DNA of 12,717 nt from Sutterella sp. (GTDB taxonomy: Bacteria; Pseudomonadota; Gammaproteobacteria; Burkholderiales; Burkholderiaceae_F): positions 1-12,717 of the forward strand of contig DNLN01000109.1 of NCBI GenBank assembly GCA_003488465.1, given 5' to 3'. Below are positions 7,069 to 12,717 of the stretch, piece after piece. The notes below the pieces were generated by a model. That model was given only the letters and a program-made list of their open reading frames with translations, ran no database searches and had not been told where the DNA came from. A program made the translations under genes and the position numbers. Each line of letters begins with the position of its first letter. Position 1 is the stretch's first letter.

Positions 7069-7098
7069 GTGTGAAAAAGTGGGAGAAAGTGGCGTAAT
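7069..7098 (+). promoter_or_regulatory. Probable MraZ operator: three direct repeats at 10-base spacing
   Basis: GTGTGAAAAA, GTGGGAGAAA and GTGGCGTAAT follow each other directly, placing TGTGA, TGGGA and TGGCG at 7070, 7080 and 7090 with 5-base spacers. Known MraZ operators are TGGGN direct repeats with 5-base spacers near the mraZ promoter. One repeat here matches fully and two differ by one base. Position upstream of mraZ, and over the predicted transcription start, supports autorepression. Confidence 0.75.
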
Positions 7099-7118
7099 TT
7101 CCCTAAAAACTCCCATTT
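7077..7118 (+). promoter_or_regulatory. Possible mraZ leader hairpin
   Basis: AAGTGGGAG (7077-7085) can pair with CTCCCATTT (7110-7118): nine base pairs including one G-U, around a 24-base loop. The left arm contains the central operator repeat, so the right arm is also an inverted TGGGA box in DNA. Either reading is possible, and chance is not excluded. Confidence 0.35.
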
Positions 7119-7155
7119 CTGATCAATGGTGCACTCATACCGCGGGAAATCAGCC

Positions 7156-7584
7156 GTGTTCCAGGGAACGTCTCTTTTGTCACTCGATGCCAAGGGCCGA
7201 ATGACGATGCCGACCAGGCATCGCGAGGCTCTGGAGAGCGCGTGTGCGCTTGCAGTGACTGTGACTCGGCATCCCGACGGCTGCGTACTCATCTACCCCC
7301 GTCCGGTTTGGGAGGAAAAGCGTAAGGCGCTTGCCGCGCTGCCCTACAGTGCCCGAGTGCTGCAGCGCATCGTTCTTGGCGGCGCAGTGGACCTCACCGT
7401 GGATTCGGCGGGCAGAATGCTGATCCCCGCCGAGCTTCGCACGTTGTGCGGTCTGAGCAAGGATGTGGCGCTGCTCGGCCTGGGCGAGCATTTCGAACTC
7501 TGGGATGCCGAGCGCCTTGCCGAAAAGGAAAGGAGTGCGCTTCAAGCCGGTCTGGCCGAGCAGGCTGCCGATTTTCAGTTTTAG
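7156..7584 (+). CDS. mraZ: MraZ, transcriptional repressor of the dcw cluster
   Basis: MraZ is a ring-forming DNA-binding protein with two AbrB-like MraZ domains; it represses its own promoter and thereby the division and cell-wall cluster. Both DxxGR signatures are present: D11-R15 in the first repeat (LDAKGRMTMP) and D83-R87 in the second (DSAGRMLIP), plus the FELWD motif towards the C-terminus. GTG at 7156 gives an N-terminus beginning MFQGTSLLSLDAKGR, matching the family's usual MFxG start, with GGGAAA at 7144-7149 as a modest ribosome site. The in-frame ATG at 7126 would add ten residues (MVHSYRGKSA) and has no Shine-Dalgarno site, but cannot be excluded. The product is 142 residues from the GTG. 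Operator-like repeats lie 58-87 bases upstream; rsmH follows after 15 bases. Confidence 0.92.
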   Translation: MFQGTSLLSLDAKGRMTMPTRHREALESACALAVTVTRHPDGCVLIYPRPVWEEKRKALAALPYSARVLQRIVLGGAVDLTVDSAGRMLIPAELRTLCGLSKDVALLGLGEHFELWDAERLAEKERSALQAGLAEQAADFQF

Positions 7585-7599
7585 GCGGAGGGGAAGAGA

Positions 7600-8583
7600 A
7601 TGACTCAGAGCACTTCCCCGAGCCGGTTTTCACACCGATCCGTTCTGGCGAACGAAGCGCCCGAGGCGCTCGTGCACGATCCGGACGGAGTGTACGTTGA
7701 CGCAACGTTCGGCCGCGGCGGGCACAGCAGGACAATTCTTGGAAAGCTCTCCGAAAAGGGCCGCCTCATCGCCTTTGACCGGGATCCGGAAGCGGTCGCG
7801 GCGGCAAGCGCCATCACCGACCCCCGGTTCTCGATCGTGCACAGCGCCTTCTCGGCGATGAGCGAGGAACTCTCCGCCCGCGGCGTGCATGCGGTTGACG
7901 GCATCCTCATGGACATCGGCGTTTCGAGTCCTCAGATCGATGATCCGGAGCGCGGATTCTCGCTTCGTGCGGACGGGCCGCTTGACATGCGCATGGACAC
8001 GAGCCGCGGAATGACGGCCGCCGAATGGATCGGGCATGCGAGCGCAAGAGAAATCTCCGAAGCGCTCAAGACCTATGGCGAAGAGCGCTTTGCCGGTCGC
8101 ATTGCGCAGGCGATCGTGCGCGAGCGCGAGTCGCATCCCATCACCCGTACCGCGCAGCTTGCCGAGCTGATTGCGCGCTCCGTCCCCCGCAATCAGCATG
8201 ATCCGCGGCAGAACCCCGCGACGAGAAGCTTCCAGGCGATCCGCATCGTGGTGAACGGGGAGCTCGATGAGTTGTCTGCGGCGCTTGAGAGCGCGGGCGG
8301 ACTGCTTCGCGAGGATGGACGCCTTGTGGTGATCAGTTTCCATTCGCTCGAGGATCGGCTCGTGAAGCGCTTTTTTGAGCTTGGAGCGCATCCGGAGCGC
8401 GGGATTGACCAGAGGGTTGCCCTGCGTGCAAGCGAAATGCCGCTTCCCTGGTGGAAGAGCGTGACGCGCGTGAAGCCGGGGCGTGAGGAGTGCGATGAGA
8501 ATCCGAGATCGCGCAGTGCCGTGATGCGCTGGGCTGCAAGGACCGCAAGGGACTGGGCCGAGAGACGGGAGGTCGACAGATGA
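7600..8583 (+). CDS. rsmH: 16S rRNA (cytosine-1402 N4) methyltransferase RsmH
   Basis: RsmH (MraW) uses S-adenosylmethionine to N4-methylate C1402 in the decoding centre of 16S rRNA. The 327-residue product has the cofactor-binding motif VDATFGRGGHS (residues 33-43) and the acidic FDRDP end of the second strand (near residue 60). It also has the MDIGVSSPQ block, the family-specific DGPLDMRMD block, RSFQAIRI, and the FHSLEDRLVKRFF block near residue 247; it ends with the NPRSRSAVMR motif. The length is slightly above E. coli (313). GGAGG lies 8 bases before the ATG. The stop overlaps the ftsL start as ATGA. It is a standard second gene of the dcw cluster. Confidence 0.97.
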   Translation: MTQSTSPSRFSHRSVLANEAPEALVHDPDGVYVDATFGRGGHSRTILGKLSEKGRLIAFDRDPEAVAAASAITDPRFSIVHSAFSAMSEELSARGVHAVDGILMDIGVSSPQIDDPERGFSLRADGPLDMRMDTSRGMTAAEWIGHASAREISEALKTYGEERFAGRIAQAIVRERESHPITRTAQLAELIARSVPRNQHDPRQNPATRSFQAIRIVVNGELDELSAALESAGGLLREDGRLVVISFHSLEDRLVKRFFELGAHPERGIDQRVALRASEMPLPWWKSVTRVKPGREECDENPRSRSAVMRWAARTARDWAERREVDR

Positions 8584-8918
8584 GCTGGCATATCACAGCG
8601 ATTTCCGACCGCATCCTGTCGCTCGCGGCGCTTGCCGCCACGGTGGCCCTTGTATTTGGCGCTGCCGCCATGATCACCACCCAGTACAAGATCCGCCAGG
8701 TGTTTGTCGAGGTGGAGACCGAAAAGCGAATCGACCGTGAACTGCAGGATGACGCGAGCAAGCTCAACATTGATCTGGCTCGTGCCGGCCTGCCTGCCGC
8801 CGTCAACGCCAGGGCGAGCGCAAGCGGCTTCAGCAACGCTGATTTGGACAGAACCGTGATGATCGGGGTGCCCAAGCAGCGTCTTGACCGGGATCAGATG
8901 GAGGTCTTCATCAAATGA
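8580..8918 (+). CDS. ftsL: Cell division protein FtsL
   Basis: FtsL is a small bitopic inner-membrane protein that joins FtsB and FtsQ at the divisome and helps activate septal synthesis by FtsW-FtsI. The 112-residue product has a short cytoplasmic end (about 12 residues), one membrane helix (about 13-33) and a periplasmic heptad-like segment (about 36-70) rich in charged residues with V/F/L at spaced positions. Family identity rests on size, topology and its place between rsmH and ftsI, because FtsL sequences diverge strongly. YKIRQVFVEVE after the helix resembles betaproteobacterial FtsL. GGGAGG precedes the ATG, which overlaps the rsmH stop as ATGA; the end overlaps ftsI in the same way. 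Confidence 0.9.
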   Translation: MSWHITAISDRILSLAALAATVALVFGAAAMITTQYKIRQVFVEVETEKRIDRELQDDASKLNIDLARAGLPAAVNARASASGFSNADLDRTVMIGVPKQRLDRDQMEVFIK

Positions 8919-10756
8919 GGGGCTCTGAACGAAACACCGGCAGGGCAGGCAGCTTCTTCGGCTGGATCGCTGACAAGGCCAAGGAACTGTGGAGGAAGGA
9001 CACCGCCCCGCAAAGAAGAAGGGGCGACGGAACCGAAGCGGCCTTGCTCTCGATCGCGATTCCCGCCGGCCGCAGCAGGTTCGTATTTTTCCTTTCCGCC
9101 CTCGGCATCGTTGTCGTCATGGGCCGCTCGTTTTATCTGCAGTGCGGCTTTGAGACCGGGTTCCTGCAGCGTCAGGGCGAGATCCGTTATGCGCGCACGC
9201 TGCCCGAGCCGGCCAGCCGCGGTCAGATCATGGACCGCAACGGCGTCGTGCTTGCTTCGAGCATCCCCGCCAGGTCGATCTGGATCAACCCCAGGGAAAG
9301 CCTCGCGCAGATCAGGAACAGCCAGCTGCGCGCTCTGGCTAAGCTCCTTGGCGAGGACTACGCCGACCTGAAAAAGCGCCTTGAGGCGAAGCGCGGCAAG
9401 GCCTTCGTGTACATCGCCCGCCAGATCAGCGTGGACCTTGCGCAAAAGATTGAGGCGCTTGGCATTCCGGGCATCATGATCAACAACGAGGTGCGCCGCA
9501 ACTATCCCGAAGGCAAGTTCTCCGCGCACGTGGTTGGATTCACCGATCAGGACAACAGGGGGCGCGAGGGCATTGAGCTTGCGAACAACGCGACGCTTTC
9601 GGGCACTCCGGGCTCGCGCCGCGTGATCCGCGACCGCTGGGGCCGCATTGTGGAAGACGTCTGGGTGAAGGAGGCGCAAAGCGGTGACGACGTGGTGCTC
9701 TCGATTGACTCCCGCCTGCAGTTCGTTGCCCACGAAGCGCTTGCCAAGGCGATTGAAAAGCATCAGGCTAGCGCCGGCGCCGTGGTCGTCGTAGACGTTC
9801 AGACCGGCGAGATCCTCGCCATGAGCAATCTGCCGACGTACGATCCCAACTCCCGCCGCAAGCTGCGTCTTGAGAACGTCCGCAACCGGGTGCTCACCGA
9901 CGCGTACGAGCCGGGCTCGACCATGAAGCCGTTTGCCGTGGCCAAGGCGCTCGATCTGGGAATCGTGCGGCCGGATACGCTCGTGCAGACCTCTCCGGGC
10001 AAGCTCACGATCGGCGACAAGACGATCGGCGACACGCACAACTACGGTCTGATCACCGTGAGCGAAGTGATCTCGAAGTCCTCCAACATCGGCACGTCGA
10101 AGATCGCGCTTGAGATGCCCGCCGAGATGCTCTGGCAGATGTATGACGCGCTCGGCTTCGGCCGCTCTCCCAAGGTGGGCTTTCCGGGCGCCGCAAGCGG
10201 CATCATGCGCAACGGCAAGAAGTGGCGGCCGATCGAGCAGGCGACGATTTCCTACGGACACGGCATTTCCGTGACGCTCATGCAGATGGTGCGCGCCTAT
10301 ACGGCGCTTGCGCGCAACGGCGACGTGATCGACCTCACCTTCAAGCGGACCGACCGTCTTGCCCAGGGCACGCAGGTATTCCGTCCCGAGGTCGCCCGTC
10401 AGATGCGCCAGATGATGATGAACACCGTCAAGGACGGCGGCACGGCCCGGTTCGTGTCGGTTCCCGGCTTCACGGTGGCCGGCAAGACCGGAACGGCTTA
10501 CAAGATCGAGAACGGCCAGTATGTCGACAAGTTCGTCGCCTCGTTCATCGGCATGGCGCCAGCAACGCAGCCGCGTCTCATTGTTGCGGTCATGATCGAC
10601 ACCCCCACCAAGGGCAGCCACTACGGCGGCTCAGTGTCGGCTCCTGTTTTCAATGAGGTGATGGTGAATGCGCTTCGCTTCAAGGGCATTCATCCCGATG
10701 ACCACGCTGCGGCGACAGCTGGAGGCATTCTCGTACGAGGCATTCGCAATGACTGA
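8915..10756 (+). CDS. ftsI: Peptidoglycan D,D-transpeptidase FtsI (PBP3)
   Basis: FtsI is the septum-specific class B penicillin-binding protein that cross-links peptidoglycan at division together with FtsW. The 613-residue product (E. coli 588) has an unusually long cytoplasmic end (about 55 residues), one membrane anchor (about 56-73), and a PBP dimerisation domain starting at RGQIMDRNG (102-110). The transpeptidase domain carries all three active-site motifs: S335-T-M-K338 (serine nucleophile), S389-S-N391 and K524-T-G526. It should be a beta-lactam target. The ATG at 8915 overlaps the ftsL stop as ATGA, with GGAGG at 8900-8904, 10 bases upstream. Its 3' end overlaps murE by 8 bases. Confidence 0.97.
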   Translation: MRGSERNTGRAGSFFGWIADKAKELWRKDTAPQRRRGDGTEAALLSIAIPAGRSRFVFFLSALGIVVVMGRSFYLQCGFETGFLQRQGEIRYARTLPEPASRGQIMDRNGVVLASSIPARSIWINPRESLAQIRNSQLRALAKLLGEDYADLKKRLEAKRGKAFVYIARQISVDLAQKIEALGIPGIMINNEVRRNYPEGKFSAHVVGFTDQDNRGREGIELANNATLSGTPGSRRVIRDRWGRIVEDVWVKEAQSGDDVVLSIDSRLQFVAHEALAKAIEKHQASAGAVVVVDVQTGEILAMSNLPTYDPNSRRKLRLENVRNRVLTDAYEPGSTMKPFAVAKALDLGIVRPDTLVQTSPGKLTIGDKTIGDTHNYGLITVSEVISKSSNIGTSKIALEMPAEMLWQMYDALGFGRSPKVGFPGAASGIMRNGKKWRPIEQATISYGHGISVTLMQMVRAYTALARNGDVIDLTFKRTDRLAQGTQVFRPEVARQMRQMMMNTVKDGGTARFVSVPGFTVAGKTGTAYKIENGQYVDKFVASFIGMAPATQPRLIVAVMIDTPTKGSHYGGSVSAPVFNEVMVNALRFKGIHPDDHAAATAGGILVRGIRND

Positions 10757-12257
10757 ACAGTATCAGGTTGACGGGCAAGCGGTATTGGCGTGGCTGAGGA
10801 GCCGGGCGAAAAGCGGCGGGCAGCTGCGGCTAGATTCCCGCGAAATTGCCCCGGGAGACATTTTCATCGCCTTGAAGGGCGCAAAGAGCGATGCGGTCGC
10901 CTTTGCGCCCGTTGCCGCTGCACGGGGTGCTGCGGGCATGCTCCACGAAATGGGCGCCGCGCTCCTTCCCGACACGCTGCCGAGCCTTGCCGTCGACTCC
11001 CTGAGGGAGCGCCTCGGCTTCATCGCAAGCGGCTTCTACCATGATCCGTCTTCGCGCATGATGGGCATAGCCGTCACCGGGACGAATGGGAAGACATCGA
11101 CCTCGCACTGGATTGCCCGGCTGCTTTCGGCTCTGGGTCATCCGTGCGCTGCGATCGGCACCATCGGGTGCTTCCTCGGATCGGAGAAAATTCCGAGCCC
11201 GGCGCTCACGACGCCGGACGCAGCCAGTGCCCAGAGGCTCTTTAATGATCTTGTCTCGCGCGGCGCGACGGCTTTTGCCATCGAGGCGAGCTCGATCGGA
11301 CTCGAGCAGGGGCGTCTGTCCGGGACGGCAATCCATACGGCGATCTTTACCAATCTCACGCGCGACCATTTGGACTATCACGGCTCGATGGAAAACTACG
11401 AAGCGGCCAAGGCGATTCTTTTTGACTGGCCGCGCCTGAAGTGCGCCGTGATCAACGTGGACGATCCGGCGGGCCGCCGCTTTGCGGCAAAAACGCTCGG
11501 CCGCGGCGTGCGCACGATCGCCTGCACGGTGCAGGATGCCGAGGCGCCTCAGGGGGCCGAGCTCATGTCGGCTCGCAACATCCGAGCCGCCAGTGACGGA
11601 ATGCATTTTGACGTGCTTTGGCAGGGCGCGACCTACAGCGTGCAAAGCCGAGTCGTGGGTCTGTTCAATGTTTCGAATCTTCTTGGCGTTGCCGCGGCTG
11701 CGATCTCGCTTGGCATGCCGGGCAGGCGCGTGTTCGAGGCTCTTGCCGGACTGGAGCCGCCCGCCGGGCGCATGCAGACCGTCTCGGTCGAGGGGGCGCC
11801 GCTTTGCCTTGTCGACTATTCGCATACGCCCGACGCTCTTGAAAAGGCGATCGCGGCGGTGCGTCCCATCGCACGCGCTCGCAAGGGCCGCATCTGGACG
11901 GTCTTTGGCGCCGGGGGCGATCGCGACAAGGGCAAGCGCCCGATCATGGGCGAGATTGCCGCAAGGGATTCGGACGAAGTCGTGGTGACGAGCGACAATC
12001 CCCGGAGCGAAGATCCGGCCGTCATAGCGGACGAAGTCGCCGAAGGAGCCCGCAGACATCGGCCTGTCGAGGTGATCCTCGACCGCCGCGAGGCGATCAT
12101 TGCTGCGGTTTGCCGCGCCGACGAGGCTGACGTCGTGCTCGTCGCCGGCAAGGGGCACGAGGACTACCAGGAAATTCAGGGCGTCAAGCACCACTTCGAT
12201 GACGTCGAGGTGATCCGCGAGGCATTTATCGAACGCAAGACGGGAGGCTCAAGATGA
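10749..12257 (+). CDS. murE: UDP-MurNAc-L-Ala-D-Glu:meso-2,6-diaminopimelate ligase MurE
   Basis: MurE is a cytoplasmic ATP-dependent ligase that adds the third residue to the peptidoglycan stem peptide. The 502-residue product (E. coli 495) has the three Mur-ligase domains: an N-terminal UDP-binding domain with DSR (29-31), a central ATPase domain with the P-loop TGTNGKT (110-116) and the probable carbamylated lysine K221 (in YEAAKAILF), and a C-terminal domain. The C-terminal DNPR motif (416-419), followed by SEDP, is the known signature for meso-diaminopimelate, as opposed to lysine, so the cell wall should be of the DAP type. ATG at 10749 (ACGAGG 8 bases upstream) fits the family length; in-frame ATGs at 10668 and 10698 would deepen the overlap with ftsI. 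The stop overlaps murF as ATGA. Confidence 0.96.
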   Translation: MTEQYQVDGQAVLAWLRSRAKSGGQLRLDSREIAPGDIFIALKGAKSDAVAFAPVAAARGAAGMLHEMGAALLPDTLPSLAVDSLRERLGFIASGFYHDPSSRMMGIAVTGTNGKTSTSHWIARLLSALGHPCAAIGTIGCFLGSEKIPSPALTTPDAASAQRLFNDLVSRGATAFAIEASSIGLEQGRLSGTAIHTAIFTNLTRDHLDYHGSMENYEAAKAILFDWPRLKCAVINVDDPAGRRFAAKTLGRGVRTIACTVQDAEAPQGAELMSARNIRAASDGMHFDVLWQGATYSVQSRVVGLFNVSNLLGVAAAAISLGMPGRRVFEALAGLEPPAGRMQTVSVEGAPLCLVDYSHTPDALEKAIAAVRPIARARKGRIWTVFGAGGDRDKGKRPIMGEIAARDSDEVVVTSDNPRSEDPAVIADEVAEGARRHRPVEVILDRREAIIAAVCRADEADVVLVAGKGHEDYQEIQGVKHHFDDVEVIREAFIERKTGGSR

Positions 12258-12717
12258 ACGCTAACGTCCCGTCCTGGACGCTGCAGGAGCTTGTGCGGAT
12301 TCTTGGCCGAGAGTTCAAGGATGTGCGGGGCGCTGCAAGGGGTGTGCTGCGCGGCGTCGTGACGGACAGCCGCGGCATCCTGCCAGACTGCGTCTTCATT
12401 GCGGTTCGCGGAGCAAAGTTCGACGGACACGACTTTGCCGCAGAAGCGGGCCGTCAGGGCGCGGGAGCCGTCGTGGTCGATCATTTCATCGAAGACTGTC
12501 CTGTTGCGCAGCTCATTGTCGAGGATACGCTTGACGCCTATGGCGCGATTGCCCGCAGCTGGCGGCAGCGCTTCACCTGCCCGGTGATCTGCGTGGTCGG
12601 CGCAAACGGCAAGACCACCACGACGCAGATGATTGCCTCGATCCTGCGCTCTGCGGCAGGAGCCGAGCACGTGCTGGCAACGGAGCGCAACTTCAACAAT
12701 CAGATCGGCGTGCCGAT
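12254..12717 (+). CDS. murF: UDP-MurNAc-tripeptide:D-Ala-D-Ala ligase MurF, N-terminal part
   Basis: MurF adds D-alanyl-D-alanine to the UDP-MurNAc-tripeptide made by MurE, completing the cytoplasmic pentapeptide precursor. Only the first 154 codons are in the window; the frame is open at the right edge. Visible are the N-terminal substrate domain with TDSR (37-40) followed by the CVFIAVRG strand, the P-loop GANGKTTT (116-123), and the NFNNQIGVP block (146-154) that follows the ATPase loop in MurF proteins. GGGAGG (12242-12247) lies 6 bases before the ATG, which overlaps the murE stop as ATGA. The P-loop has alanine where GSNGKT or GSSGKT is usual. Order after murE supports the call. Confidence 0.93.
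   Translation, partial: MNANVPSWTLQELVRILGREFKDVRGAARGVLRGVVTDSRGILPDCVFIAVRGAKFDGHDFAAEAGRQGAGAVVVDHFIEDCPVAQLIVEDTLDAYGAIARSWRQRFTCPVICVVGANGKTTTTQMIASILRSAAGAEHVLATERNFNNQIGVP

Noticed and set aside
6915..7097. 60-codon open frame in the gap before mraZ
   Set aside because: It crosses the G-rich segment, the predicted promoter and the operator repeats, has no ribosome site and no recognisable product.
8894..10621. 575-codon open frame on the minus strand over ftsI
   Set aside because: Same reasoning: antisense to a gene with all three transpeptidase motifs, no recognisable domain and no ribosome site I could identify.
10830..12194. 454-codon open frame on the minus strand over murE
   Set aside because: Antisense shadow of murE; Arg/Ala/His-rich translation without motifs.

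Overview
The window is an ordinary but tightly packed bacterial core-genome segment. Every gene I can support lies on the + strand. The sequence is GC-rich (estimated by eye at about 60%) and uses codons typical of a high-GC proteobacterium. Gene order (probable phoH end, ybeY, lnt, glyQ, glyS, plsC, a YgjP-type metallopeptidase gene, then mraZ and the division/cell-wall cluster), the two-subunit glycyl-tRNA synthetase, the Lnt of a diderm envelope and the meso-diaminopimelate motif of MurE all point to a Gram-negative bacterium. My best guess is a betaproteobacterium of the Burkholderiales, perhaps Sutterellaceae; that placement is inference from synteny and protein style, not from a database search.

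Left part (1-6903): the probable tail of phoH overlaps ybeY (16S rRNA maturation and ribosome quality control). A 139-base gap with a perfect 28-base palindrome follows, then lnt (apolipoprotein N-acyltransferase). A second gap, with a possible promoter and a bulged hairpin, leads to glyQ and glyS, the alpha and beta chains of glycyl-tRNA synthetase. A third gap with an 11-bp hairpin leads to plsC (lysophosphatidate acyltransferase), which overlaps a YgjP/DUF45 zinc metallopeptidase gene. Two genes often found in this neighbourhood in relatives, corC (between ybeY and lnt) and gmhB (between glyS and plsC), are absent.

Right part (6904-12717): a 252-base non-coding stretch holds a G-rich segment, an A-rich UP-like element, a candidate extended -10 promoter and three 10-bp-phased TGGGN-type repeats that look like the MraZ operator. 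Next comes the dcw cluster: mraZ, rsmH (mraW), ftsL, ftsI, murE and the first 154 codons of murF, which runs off the window end. Apart from a 15-base gap between mraZ and rsmH these genes abut or overlap (ATGA or 8-base overlaps), as expected for a translationally coupled operon making the septal peptidoglycan machinery and its precursors.

I found no mobile element, CRISPR array, tRNA, rRNA or unknown multi-gene system. The points most worth a second look are in the gaps: the autoregulatory-looking mraZ control region, and strong inverted repeats without U-runs in three of the intergenic gaps.
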